From assembly GCF_019320115.1 (NCBI RefSeq), contig NC_089587.1, positions 82,294,463 to 82,358,462 on the forward strand: a stretch of DNA of 64,000 bases, in the 5' to 3' direction. The DNA comes from Miscanthus floridulus. Lineage: Eukaryota > Streptophyta > Magnoliopsida > Poales > Poaceae. Positions within the stretch are counted from its first letter, which is position 1, and each line of letters starts with the position of its first letter. Below are positions 11,020-23,016 of this stretch, piece after piece. The translations under genes and the position numbers were made by a program. The notes under the pieces were generated by a model. The model saw nothing but the letters and a program-made list of their open reading frames with translations. It searched no databases and had not been told where the DNA came from.

Positions 11020-13239
11020 ATGTCTCATGGGGATGGACCTCCTCCTATCTTTGAGGGGGATGATTTTCCATATTAGAAAATCCGCATGGAGGCGTATTTA
11101 GAAGCTCTAGATGTTGGAATACTTAGAGCCGTCTCACAAGGATTCCCAAAACCTCAGGATGCTACACACCTACAAGGCGATGAGGTGAATTATGAGAAAT
11201 GGAATGCAAAGGCTCGAAACACCATCTTTAGAGGCCTTTGCAAAGATGTGTTTAACCTGGTGAGGAACCACAAGGACACCCATGCACTATGGTCGGACGT
11301 TTGTGCGCTCCATGAGGGAACAAAGAGTGAGCGTGAGGAACGCTATCATCTTGTCATGAAAAAGCTTAACTCTTTTGAGATGCTTTCTAAAGAATGTGCT
11401 AATGAGATGTACTCACGTTTGAATGTTCTTGTAGAGAAAGTCAATGGGCTTGGACTCACTCAAATGCAACCATCCGATGTTGTAAGAAAAATCTTGAGTG
11501 TCCTCCCCATTGATAAATATGGGCATATTGTGACCATGCTTCATCAAGGTGATCTTTCCACCACTACACCAACACAAATTTTGGGTAAGATCAATACTCA
11601 TGAGATGTACATGCACATCAAACCACAAGATGGATCATCCTCTACTAAGAAGAAAGAAAAAGACTTAGCATTCAAAGCTAGCCAAGAGAAGGGCAAAGCA
11701 AGGCTTGAGTATGAGAGCTCAAGTGATGATGAAATTGATGATGCAAGTCTTGCTCTTATGGTGAGAAGAATCACCAAGATGCTAAAGAAGCTCAATAAGA
11801 GTGGCATCAAGTTTGATGGCAAGAAGAAGAATTTCTTCACTAGCTCTAGAAGGAAGCCAATCTCTGAGATGGATTGCTACAATTATGGAGAACTTGGTCA
11901 TCTAGCACACCAATGCACCAAGCCCAAGAAATACAAGTTCAAGAACAAGTACAAGGGCAAGAAAGATGACTCAAGCAATGAAGAAGAAGATGAAAAAAAA
12001 CAAGCCATACAAGAAGAGAGATGGCAAGAAGGACTTCCATAAGAAGAAGAAAAGTGGAAAGCATACATCGTCGGTGATTGGCTCACGGACATTGATTCAT
12101 CTTGTGACTCATCCGATGATGATAGTGACAATGAGAAGGTGGCCGCCATTGTTATTGAATCTTCATCATCTTCACTGCCACCACTGCCATCATCCTCTAC
12201 ACACCTATGCCTTATGGCCAAGGGTGATCGCAAGGTATCAATTGATGATAGTAGTGGTGATGAACATGCTAGCAATGATGATAGCGATAGTGATGATGAT
12301 GATGAATATGAATCACCTTCTTATGATGATCTTGTTAAATTGCTAAATCAATACACTAAGATCATTAGAAAGAGTAGAGCTAAGAATGAAAAACTAGAAG
12401 CTAAGAATGATTCTCTTTTAGCTAAATGTGATATAGCCGAAAAGACTAGTGTTGAGCTTAGAGAAGCAAATGATGTTATATCATCCAATCTCAAGGAGCT
12501 CAAATCTTCTAAGAAAGAGCTTAAAGATAAACATGATAAACTTGAGAGGATACACAATGAGTTCATCACTAGCCACAACATGCTAAAAGAAGAATATACT
12601 ACTCTTAAGATTAATCATGATAATCTTATCATTGCTCAAGAATATTTATTCAATGAGCCACATGATGCTACTAACAATGTTGTTAAGATTGATATAGCTA
12701 CATCATGTGATGATTTGATCATTGAGAGCATTGATCAAAGTTCTAGTAGCAAGGGCAAGCAAGTGGTTGAGACCAATAGTTATGATCAGTATATCAAGCT
12801 CAAGAATGATAATGAAAAGCTTAAGAAAGATCTTGAAGAGCTCAAAACCACCGACACCATAGTGCTAGAAACTCTTGATCATGATGGTGATTTAATTCTT
12901 GAGAATGAGAAGTTAAAAGAAGAGAACAAGAAGCTCAAGGAAGAGAAAAATAATGATGCACTCAAGGAAGAGAATAAGAAGCTTAAATTGGAGAAAGAGC
13001 ATCTCAAGATTGGATTGAGCAAGTTCACAAGAGGCAAGCATCTTCAAAGTGAACTACTAATGAACACTATCATAAAGATGGATAGAAGTGGCATTGGGTA
13101 CTTGGCAAACCAAGAGAAGAAGGTTCAAGCTCAACAACAACACAAGTCAAAGCCAAATCCAAAGAGATGTTTTGAGTGTGGACAAGAAGGCCACTTTGCC
13201 CATGAGTGCCAAACTCTACCACCACAACCCTTGCCCTAG
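11020..13239 (+). pseudogene. gag: Copia Gag with stops and frameshifts
   Basis: The likely start is the ATG at 11020. Codon 19 is TAG (11074-11076), where related Gag proteins have tryptophan before KIRMEAYLEA. The capsid-like region runs to about 11700. The first zinc knuckle near 11873-11925 reads CYNYGELGHLAHQC, so its second cysteine is replaced by tyrosine. An insertion in an A-run near 11995 and a compensating deletion near 12050 put one stop (12040-12042) in frame. The same frame then continues through an acidic, serine-rich patch into a long lysine/glutamate coiled coil (about 12350-13030). A second, intact knuckle, CFECGQEGHFAHEC, follows at about 13170-13211. Gag forms the virus-like particle and binds RNA. 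This copy could not yield full-length protein. Confidence 0.85.
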
Positions 13240-13430
13240 CATGCTAGACCTTTTGCCTTTAATGCTCATTACATGCTTAGAAAGGACTCTAGTGGGAAGA
13301 TGAAAGTCATGTTCTTAGGACCTCTCAATAAGAATAGGCCTAAAAAAATTTGGGTAACAAAGTCACTTGTTGAGAAGGTAAAGGACCCTCAACAAATTTG
13401 GGTTCCTAAAGCTTGTTCTCTTGTATGTAG

Positions 13431-14200
13431 GTGAACTACAAGATCAGTGGAAGTCATTGGATTATTGATAATGGTTGCATACAACATATGACTAGTGATC
13501 CTCGTATATTCACCTCACTAGATGAAGTAGATGGAGAAGAAAGAATCAAATTTGGAGATAATTCAAAGGGCAAGGTAAAAGGATTAGGCAAAGTGGCAAT
13601 ATCAAATGATCATTCTATCTCAAATGTGCTATATGTTGCTTCATTGAGCTTCAACTTGCTATCCATTGTACAATTGTGTGATCTTGGCTTCCAATGCTTG
13701 TTTACCAAGAAGAAAGTTGTTGTATCTAACAAGGATGATGATCAAGTGATATTCAAAGAATTTAGATACAACAACATATATCTAGTGGACTTCACCTCCG
13801 AAGATGTTAATTTGAAGACTTGATCACTCTTGCAAGAACAATGCTTGATGAGTACAACACTCCCAAAGCTCTATGGGCGGAAGCTATCAACACCGCTTGC
13901 TATGTATCCAACCGCCTATTCCTTCAAAAGTTTCTTGGCAAGACTCCTTATGAGTTGCTCAATGGGAAGAAGCCAGACGTCTCCTTCTTTAGGGTGTTTG
14001 GTTGCAAATGCTATATCTATAAGAAGCGGCAACACCTAAAGAAGTTTCAAAGATGTTGTGATATTGGTTTTGTTGTTGGTTACTCATCAAAGTCCAAAGC
14101 ATATAGAATATTTAATCATGCCACCGGCTTGGTTGAAGAAACATATGATGTGGAATTTGATGAATCTAACGGCTCCCAAGGAGCACATGAGAATCTTGAT
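13431..14200 (+). pseudogene. Copia protease joined to an integrase C-terminal remnant
   Basis: 13431-13822 encodes the aspartic protease domain. The active-site segment reads WIIDNGCIQHMT, so the usual D-S/T-G triad is D-N-G, and the rest (FNLLSIVQLCDLGF) is typical. Protease homology ends at 13822 and is followed directly by the integrase tail (TMLDEYNTPKALWAEAIN, then ELLNGKKPDVSFFRVFGCK). The integrase zinc-binding region and the whole DDE catalytic core are missing, which amounts to several hundred codons. The junction near 13820 also changes frame. Loss of the core would stop integration unless integrase came from another element. Confidence 0.85.
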
Positions 14201-14539
14201 GATGTAGGTGATGAACCATTGAGGGAGGCTATGAAAAACATTCTGGTTGGAGACATCAAGCCTAATGATGACGAAGATGATATACACGTGATCAATCCTC
14301 CTTCTTCATCAAGTGTGCCACAAGATAGTGAAAAAGATAGGAGAGTAGAAAATGAAGATACTCATATCTCCCATGAGCAAATGGTGACACAAGCACAAGA
14401 TGTTGATGCTCCACAACCTCCCCCTCAAGTGGTTGATAGAAGAAATTCACCTCTACTTCAAGCTCATCCACAAGATCTCGTCATAGGGAGTTCATCAAAG
14501 GGAGTAATGACTCGCTCACAAAAACTTGCTTCATTTATT

Positions 14540-15470
14540 GAACATCACTCTTTTGTCTCTTGTTTTAAGCCTACCAAGGTAGAAGAAGCTCTTCAAGATC
14601 TAGATTGGATCAATGCCATGCATGAAAAGTTGAACAACTTCACCCGCAATGAAGTTTGGACTCTTGAAGAGCGACCAAAAGGTGCAAGAGTCATTGGAAC
14701 AAAGTGGGTATTCCGCAACAAGCAAGATGATCAAGGCGTTGTTGTGAGGAATAAGGCAAGACTAGTTGCAAAGGGGTTCTCTTAAGTTGAAGGTTTGAAT
14801 TTTGGTGAGACCTTTGCACCGGTTACAAGACTAGAAGCCATCTGTATCCTCCTTGCATATGCATCACATCATGAAATGAAACTATATCAAATGGATGTGA
14901 AAAGTGCATTTTTAAATGGCTTTATTAATGAACTAGTCTATGTTGATCAACCTCCCGGGTTTGAAGACCCTAGATATCCTAATCATGTTTATATGTTGTC
15001 CAAGGCATTATATGGGCTTAAGCAAGCCCCAAGAGCATGGTATGAGCGCCTTTGGGACTTCCTCATTGAGAAAGGCTTCACCATTGGGAATGTCAACACC
15101 ACACTATTTACCAAGAAGCTTGATGGACATATCTTCATTTGCCAAGTGTATGTTGATGATATCATCTTTGGATCATCAAATGAAGATTCTTGCAAAGAGT
15201 TTGGTGAATTGATGTCGAAGGAGTTCGAGATGTCAATGATTTGAGAGCTTATATTCTTTCTTGGTTTTCAAGTCAAGCAAATGAGAGACGAGATTTTCAT
15301 CTCTCAAGAGAAATATACAAATGATCTTCTCAAGAGATTCAAGATGGATGAATGTAAGCCAATCAAGACATCAATGCCAACTAATGGACATCTTGACCTA
15401 GATGAGGGAGGTATCATGGTTGATCAAACTCTCTTCTACTCTATGATTGGTAGCTTGTTATATTAACCGC
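14540..15470 (+). pseudogene. Copia reverse transcriptase (RVT_2), interrupted
   Basis: The domain starts near DLDWINAMHEKLNNF (about 14600) and includes GTKWVFRNK, the polymerase motif QMDVKSAFLNG at about 14890-14922, KALYGLKQAPRAWY at about 15003-15044 and the catalytic YVDD at about 15148-15159. An in-frame TAA at 14783-14785 falls where relatives have glutamine (C-to-T on CAA). A TGA at 15242-15244 and a one-base loss near 15465 break the rest. Enzyme role: copies element RNA to DNA inside the particle. The catalytic aspartates are intact. Confidence 0.9.
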
Positions 15471-16107
15471 ATCTAGGCCCGACATCATATTTAGTGTGTG
15501 TATGTGTGTTAGATTTCAAGCTAATCCTAAGGAAACTCATTTGATTGCCGTTAAAAGAATCCTTAGGTATCATAAGCACACACCAAGCATTGGCCTTTGG
15601 TATCCCAAAGGAGCTATATTTGAATTAGTTGGCTATTCAGATTCGAATTATGCCGATTGCAAAGTTGATAGAAAAAGCACATCCAGAGGGTGCCATTTGC
15701 TTGGTAGATCACTTATGTCTTGGTCCTCCAAGAAACAAAATAGTGTGGCTTTGTCCACCGCCAAAGCGGAATACATTACCGCGGGTGCTTGTTGTGCACA
15801 AATACTTTATATGAAACAAACTTTGCTAGACTATGGAGTAGTTCTAGAAAAAGTACCTCTTTTGTGCGACAATAAAAGTGTGGTAAAACTTGCAAATAAT
15901 CCGGTTCAACACTCTCGCACCAAGCACATAGATATCCGCTATCACTTTCTTAGAGATCATGTTGCAAAAAATGATATTTCATTAGAAGGTGTAAGGACCG
16001 AGGATCAATTGGCGGATATCTTCACTAAACCTCTAAATAAGGCGACTTTTTGTCGATTGCAGAATGAGCTCAATGTGCTTGATTTTAGTAACTTCACTAA
16101 AAAATGA
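15471..16107 (+). pseudogene. Copia RNase H domain
   Basis: Reads on from reverse transcriptase after a frameshift. Recognisable segments are VGYSDSNYADCKVDRKSTS (first catalytic aspartate), SWSSKKQNSVALSTAKAEYI (catalytic glutamate), LLCDNKSVVKLANNP, and the conserved tail HIDIRYHFLRDHV and QLADIFTKPL. It ends with a stop at 16105-16107. This stretch of 200 codons is open, so the RNase H part is the least damaged section of pol. Confidence 0.9.
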
Positions 16108-17568
16108 GCTTGTGTTGTCCCTTGCATTGCATTGCATTGTAATATACAACATGTTTACTTTTTGGTAATGCATATAGGGCCTATCTAACATGGTTAAGAT
16201 AACCGCCGAAAAGCAAGTGAAGAAGCTTAACCTTGGATCAAACTTGACAAGCAACTAGATTTACTTTCAAGTATTGCATTGCATATGCATGAATGTTGCT
16301 TTGTCATTTATCTTCAATTGCCCTCTTATTGCCTATTTTCTTAAAAAGAATTATAGCCTAAGGCAAAATATTTTGAAAAATTTGAGGGTTTCAGAGAGGC
16401 CACTCACATCAGTCCCAATTGGTGTTTATTTGGGTCTTATTGAAGTTGGGACTTGATTAGGAACAGGCAGCATGAAGGACTCTGAAGATTTGCTGGAAAA
16501 AGTGTGACTGGACACTGTACCAGACTCTGAAGTCCAGCGTCCGGTCAATTCACAGAAGGTGAACCTTGCTGCGAAGGAGTGATCGGACTATGCTGTTCAG
16601 CGTCTGATCAGAAGGCGTTCCTACGTTAGTTGATCAAAGACGAAGGAGACAGGTTGGACCAGACTCTGGCTGTGTCCAGTCAATGATGATCGGACAGGTC
16701 CAGTCATGATTCCAGGGGTTTTGGACCTCTCTAGAATCGAACGGACTCTGGGTGGCAGCATCTGGTCATTGCCACCGGATCGTCCGGACAGTTGAAATCA
16801 TGCGGGTTTAGGACTACGTCTCCGTTTTTTTTCTGTCTCATCGGGGGACCCCTTATATCCCAATCCGCTACGCCGTTACATCCCGCACCGCATCCAATCC
16901 GCCATTGCACCATCATCACCGCCCGTGCAGCACTTGTGCCCTAGCCACCGCCTCTTGAGTCGCCGTGTGCCCACGCCCTAGCTCCACGCCACTGCAGTAG
17001 CGCCGCCCGACCACTATGCCACCCTACTCTCATGCCCATGCCGCCGTGACCTTGTCCCGCGCTCCTGTGCCCGATCCGCCACCGCATGCCCCGCACATCA
17101 CCATGCCCGCACCGTGCTCCAGGGCCGCCGTCGTCAGCAAGAAGCCCATGCTCTGCCCTAGCGCTATCGTACCCCTGCATTGCTCCTCATCGGTGACCTA
17201 GCCACCGCCTCTGCATCTTCTCGGTCGCCGAACTTCGTTGAGCCAGAACCCTAACCCTAGCCGATTCGGTGGTTCCCCACGTGTCGTTTCTCTTCTCTTC
17301 AGATTGCCGGTTCGTCAGGTAGCAAGCCCTCAATTCCAATTTCGTACCTAATTGCTTGCTTCTTAGGGTTTCGTATCTCTAGATATATTGTATTTATTTG
17401 TATATTCTATCTATTCTATCATGTAGCGAGTCGGTGTCGTTGTGGTCCCATTAGCAGTTGTTAGTCAACTCAGGGCCAAGTTCGCGAGTACAGATTGAGG
17501 CCAAGCCTCAGAAGTGACAGTTGGCAGTTGATTCTTGTTAGGGTAGTTGTTCTTTTCAGCTTCATCAG
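16108..17568 (+). other. Copia spacer between pol and third ORF
   Basis: About 1.4 kb without a credible gene. 16495-16800 is dense in the motif CCGGTCA/TGACCGGA and near variants (cagcgtccggtcaattca, gatcgtccggac), which also crowd the U3 part of the LTRs. 16880-17220 is C-rich (ccgccgtg, gccaccgc). A splice-acceptor-like tract upstream of 17569 would fit expression of the third ORF from a spliced RNA, but that is inference. Confidence 0.5.
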
Positions 17569-19990
17569 ATGGCTCATGTCAAGAATGTCGGAGGAGGTCC
17601 CGGTGATGAGGATCTAGGGCCCTCGTCTCGCCAACCTATAGATACAAAAGGCAAGACGACGAAGAAGCTAGCGACAAAGAAGTGCAAGTACCCTGATGCA
17701 GATACAGTGAGAGCAGCCGTAGTTATAGAGGCCATAGAGCGCGTAGAGAGAGGAGGTACTCGGAGTGGTGTTGTTATTACAGATCAGCTTTCTCCATCTA
17801 CGAGGGCTGCACTTGAGCAGGTTGAGCGCCGTCATGGTGGTCCAGCTAGGATTGTCATGGTTGGAGGATAGTGTGTGGCTATTGATGAGAGTCAGCCTCA
17901 GAGAGAGTCACAACAGTAGCCACAGTCAGCAGAGCAGACTCAAGAGGGAGAGCAGGCCAAGGAGATAGAGCAGGCACCTCAGCCATGCTTCACTGTTCTA
18001 GTCGTACCCGTGCTCTAGTCACACCGAGGTTAGAGACACAGCAGAGGGGTTTTCGTCCACCGCCTGGACCACATGGTTCGCCTCTAGTGACTCACTTGGA
18101 TTTGAGGGCCGCCATGGCTAAACAGGTACAACAGCTTAGATTTGTGGACTTTGAGCAGTGGTTCCCACCAAGGAGAGATGACCAGCTTCAGAGGGTTTCT
18201 ACACACCACTATAGGAAGATTTTTATAATGCATATCTTAACAGTGGGGCTGTATTCAGATCTCAAAGGGTGTGCAACATTGAGTCCAATGTAGCAACAGT
18301 TGGAGAGCATATTCGCCCTTACCTAGCTTACCTGCTAGGGCTGACAGATTTACTTGGACGGATAGGCTTATATGTTCCATCTTGGGTCCATCAGTTCTAT
18401 GCTACACTCTGGATTGACCCGCAACACAAATTCATTCGCTTTTCTTTTAGAGGCAGAGATTATAGGCTGACGAGCTCAAGGGTCAGAGAGATTATCAGGC
18501 TTTAGGAGCAGCCAGTCCAGCTTCATAAGGTTTGCTATGGATAGATAGCGGCCTCCTACACACCCTCATGGTGGTATGGTGCCCCCTATAGATCTAGTCC
18601 GCCATTGCTAGAGTGCTTGATGCTATTATGAGGAGGACACTGCTTCTGAGGATGGGGTATCACGAGGGCTTGACATGCATACAACTATGGCTTCCAAACT
18701 CTCTGATGCAGCAGACTGTGTTTGACATTTGGGATCTCCTTCTATCAGAGATGGAGGATACTATTGTAGAGGGGTTCAAGGGTCACAGGCAGCTGCCATA
18801 TGCTCACTGGATTATGTTCTTGATCCACAGGGTAGTTACTATGAGGCCATCGAGATGCTGGTAGAGTATAGTGGTGCTACTACAGAGTTCTCTGCATATA
18901 ACATGACTCAGATGATCCGCCATAGTGCAGTGAGGACACCTCACCAGCCACACCATCGTCTAGAGGTGCCAGAGACTACAGTCCAGCAGGATGAGACCAT
19001 CAGGGGCATAGCAGCTACAGAGGAGGAGCAGTTAGATGCTCAGTAGGAGGGGATGGTCGAGAGTGACCTCAGTGACAGCTCAGATGATGACTACCGTGAT
19101 ATCTCTCAGATGCCTCCACGACGACATGACCATGAGGCCGGTAGCTCTAGTTCAGCTCCACCTGTACCGTAGACATACCCCACTCTACTTGCCATACTTG
19201 AGCGGATAAGGCAGGATCAGGCTCGCTAGGCTCAGGAGACCGCTGCTACATTTGCACAGTTTTAGACTCGGTAGGATGAGTTCTAGCGACAGCAATAGAC
19301 AATCCAGCAGCAGCAGCAGCAGGCCATGCATCAGCACTAGCTTCTCATGCAGCAGCAGCTATTTGGATTTATGCAGCATGTTGTGATAGCTATTGGGGCT
19401 GCACCGCCATAGCCTTCGCCCTAGCTTGGTTAGCCTACCACCACTTCTATCACTCCAGTTGTACAGCCTAGTGGGCTTTAGAGTCAGGGACAGCCAGCGC
19501 CATAGTTTCCTTCACCTACAGAGCAGGTGTCCTAATGGTTTGCTTCGCTAGTGCCAGCCCCATAGTTCACTCCTCTTCATACGGGCTTTACTCTGCCTCA
19601 GAGTTCATCAGTGCTCACCTAGTTTCTAGGAGCCTTGGTGCTTCATTCAGTGAGTTGACTAGGCAGCCTACTCCACTAGAGCTACATGTCCTAGGTCCTT
19701 CCATAGTTGCACCTATTACCAAGACTACAGAGATGCTCCCTTCGTCAATTGCATCATCAGAGTAGACAACGCCAGTTATAGATCCGACCTAGACCGCTTC
19801 AGCATTGCTTCCAGCTACAGAGGGTCAGACTGCTCAGAGCTCAGGATCAGATGATGATGGCACATAGTTCTAGCTCGCTTCTCACACCTCAGCGCCCGAC
19901 TCATCCGCTGTAGCCCCGCCGACCGAGCCTTAGGTTTTGGTGTTTGACGCCAAAGGGGGAGAGGGATCGAGTATGTTAGACTTAGGGGGA
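17569..19990 (+). pseudogene. Third ORF after pol (SIRE-type, envelope-like position), heavily TAG-interrupted
   Basis: Starts MAHVKNVGGGPGDEDLGPSS at 17569 and is open to a TAG at 17869. Several frame changes follow (about 17985-18293, 18269-18505, 18613-18730). A distinctive middle part includes LRFVDFEQWFPPRRDDQL and FIRFSFRGRDYRLTSSRVRE, and from 18729 a long frame runs into a glutamine- and proline-rich tail. Position and layout match the extra ORF of SIRE/Maximus elements, often called envelope-like, but I see no clear signal peptide or membrane segment and do not assign a function. From 19044 to 19560 one frame contains about fourteen TAG, one TAA and no TGA stops; see findings. Confidence 0.6.
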
Positions 19991-20384
19991 GCGACTTAGG
20001 GGGAGCTTAGTTTATCTATTATATTTGGTTTTTACGTGTGATACACTATTATGCATTCGTGTGTTTACTTTTATGCATCAAACTATATTTATGTGATAGT
20101 GATATCTACATGATCGTGATATGTGACACTCTACTTTGAATCATTTATATGTCATATCACTTGTGTTATGCTCATTTGCTTTGCTTCCGCGTTTTACTCT
20201 GATGCAAATGAGCTTTATCACTTGTACTCTTGCTTATTTCATATCTTTTGAGTACATCATGTTGGCTTAGGTCATATAAGCTTGCCTAACACTTTTGTTC
20301 TTATTGTCAAAAGCTTATATGAACCAAGCATGTTAAAAACCTCATCTCTTTTACATACTCGAGGTGGTATTGTCATCAATCACC

Positions 20385-20398
20385 AAAAAGGGGGAGAT
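20385..20398 (+). other. Polypurine tract
   Basis: AAAAAGGGGGAGAT immediately precedes the 3' LTR. It is the expected primer site for plus-strand DNA synthesis. Confidence 0.85.
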
Positions 20399-21902
20399 TG
20401 CAAGCATCTAGGCCCCTAGTTGGGTTTCGGTGATTAATGATAACTCGTGATTACTGTGACTAACGTGTGTTTTACAGAGGCAATTAAGTTAGGTCACAGT
20501 AAGAGATCGATTGGGCTATCATGGTGGTCATGCCCCTATGATGGAAATCGTTTCGATTTTCAAAGGATGGACGACAAGGTTAATGAAGGACTAGTTCTAA
20601 GTGTCGTTTGGTGTTGAGGAGACACTTAGAGTAGTTTAGGACTTTGTTTTTCCTTTGGCCGTACTACTAAGGGGGGTATGGACGGGTAGCTTGACCTAGG
20701 TGAGTCTAGTGAGTTAGGTGTGGTGCACACTTGCTAAATCTAGCACTAGGTAGCTCCTAAAAAGCCCTTAGATCCATTGGAGCAAACTTTATTCATGTAT
20801 GATCGAGAGTTGGAAGTGAATGGAGGGTCAAATGCTGACCGGACGTTGGTTCCAGAGTGACCGGACGCTGGCGCAGAGTCCGGTCAGTTCATTTGATAAA
20901 GGTGATTTCGTCTGGTGCGACCGGACGCTGAGAGGTGAGTGACCGGACGTTGGGTCTCAGCGTCCGGTCAACTCCAGTAAGGTTCTAGAGAGGGAAAATC
21001 ATGACCGGACGTGTCCGGTCAGTGCTGACCAGACGCTGTCCAGCGCCTGGTCACAACTTGAACACTAGAGTTCGGGGAGAACTAACCGGAGTGTCCGGTC
21101 AACATGATCGGAGCGTCCGGTCAACATGATCAGAGTGTCCTGTCACCCCGCAGAGGCACATAACGGTTCGTTTTTCAACTAAGGTTATAAATACTTCCTC
21201 CATTCGTGTGAGGGGGCACTTTTGCTCATTCCAACAGCTGAGAAACACCTTTAAGAGTGCCAAGAAGAGCAAGGTCCTAGTGAGGTGATTGAGATTTGAG
21301 AAACCCAAAGAGAGCCCTCATTAGTGAAAGCAAGAGTAGCAAAGTGTGCATCCACCCTTCTCATTAGGCTTGTCGTGGTCAAGTGAGAGTTCGTGCTTGT
21401 TACTCTTGGTGATCGCCATCACCTAGACGGTTTGGTGGTGATTGAGAGCTTGGTGATCATCCGGCGGAGCTTGTGGATGACCTAACTCAAGTTGTGAGCG
21501 GTTGTGGGTGATTCACCACGACGGAGTGTCAAAGAATCAACCCGTAGAGAGCACTTGATCCTTGCGCGGATCAAGGGGGAGCTACACCCTTGCGCGGGTG
21601 CTCCAACGAGGACTAGTGGGGAGTGACGACTCTCCGATACCTCGGCAAAAACATCGTCGCGTTCCTCCTTCTCTCTTTACCTCGAGCATTTACTTTGAGC
21701 AATTCAATTCTTGTCTTTACATTCATAGAATTGCCATGCTAGAGCAGGATTGGAACATAGGTTGCTAAATTTTTGTGCGGTAGATCAATAGAAACACTTT
21801 CTAGGCATAAGAGGTTAATTGGGCTAACTGTATGACTTAATTATTGCAAAGAAATTTAGATTTAGCCGAATTTATCCCCCTCTTGAGTATCTTAATCTTT
21901 CA
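20399..21902 (+). repeat. 3' LTR of the Copia element
   Basis: Begins TGCAAGCATCTAGG and ends ATCTTTCA (1,504 bp), followed by the ctagt duplication. Between 20838 and 21135 it has more than ten copies of CCGGACG/CCGGTCA-type motifs, several of them missing or mutated in the 5' LTR. The two LTRs differ at many sites, mostly transitions, so the insertion is not recent. Confidence 0.92.
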
Positions 21903-21907
21903 CTAGT

Positions 21908-23016
21908 CTCTTAAAGAAGTATATGTACTACAAGTACATACTTAACCGATCTAATTATATATTTGTCTTTGTGGTCTCTTCCTTTGTTCATTCTATAACA
22001 CGGTATATATAGACTATCAAACACGTCCATGTGTTACAGCAGACAATGTGTAATTTGTTGTGTGAAAGCGGCTGGGTTGGGTGCCTGGTGATGCGTCTGA
22101 TGCTATACCTACGACTACAACTAACCTGTTCGCTTATTTTTTTTAGCCATGCTTATCAGCTGTAATATAGTATTTTTTTCTCACAACAAAATAGCATCGG
22201 CTGACTTATAAGCTAGAGAAATGATGAAGCGAATTGGGGTATACGGTAGTGCCGCTCACGCTCATATCACTCCGTGTCAAGCAAAGGCAACCACACGGCA
22301 CGCACATAATTAAATGCATGATTAACACCTTACCGATACACATGTAAAACGTACACCCGCTCATGCATCGCCAGTATATATACATGTACTCTATCTAGTA
22401 CTCCCGTACGTACCTTTTGCGTGTGTAACCAAATGGTCCTGGCTACTAGTATTACCTGTTCATCCATCCGTACATGCTTCCACACATGGTCTTACTAGTC
22501 TCTTAGACAAGCATATGTACTACAAGTACATACTTAACCGATCTAATTATATATTTGTCTTTGTGGTCTCTTCTTTTGTTCATTCTATAACACGGTATAT
22601 ATAGACTATCAAACACGTCCATGTGTTACAGCAGACAATGTGTAATTTGTTGTGTGACCTCACCTAGACGACCTGTGGTTAGGAGATTTATTTATTTAAC
22701 GATCATGCCATGTGTTTCGATTCGTCTTGATATAAAATATGTACTATATGTCTGCACGTGTTCGTGTGGCGGACTAATAGCTCATTGATTTCGCCGGGCG
22801 ATCGAGCTGAGGCCGCGTCATTTTGCTGGCGTTGCAGCGGTGACGACGGCATCCGCATCATGCATACTATCGTGTACGTGCATCATCAGACACACACGAC
22901 CAGCAGATCGGTAGATCCAAGTACTAGGTCGTCGCGGGACTTTATTTTTTGAATCAGCTGCAGGACTATTTTTTATTAAAGAATGCAATTAACTAGCGCC
23001 GCCGCCGCATGCTTAA
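21908..23016. other. Host repeat unit (about one and a third copies), no gene
   Basis: 21908-22065 is the right half of the unit split by the Copia element. It then jumps to the gcggctgggttgggtgcctg block and a second full unit, with a MITE at about 22136-22236, the gtgacctcacctagacgacc block at 22655 and the ctcattgatttcgccgggcg block at 22781. No supported ORF; the 64-codon ORF at 22758 recurs as part of the repeat. Confidence 0.6.

Larger units (their letters stand above)
9537..21902 (+). mobile_element. Complete but decayed Copia retrotransposon (SIRE/Maximus-like)
   Basis: This 12.4-kb element is flanked by perfect 5-bp duplications, ctagt, at 9532-9536 and 21903-21907. It has two LTRs (9537-10967 and 20399-21902), a primer-binding site and a polypurine tract. 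Its gene order is gag, protease, integrase remnant, reverse transcriptase, RNase H, and then a third ORF region after pol. A long gag with coiled coil plus a post-pol ORF is the SIRE/Maximus arrangement. Every ORF is interrupted and the integrase core is deleted, so it is not autonomous. It split a copy of the host repeat unit whose two halves match ends to end. Confidence 0.93.
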
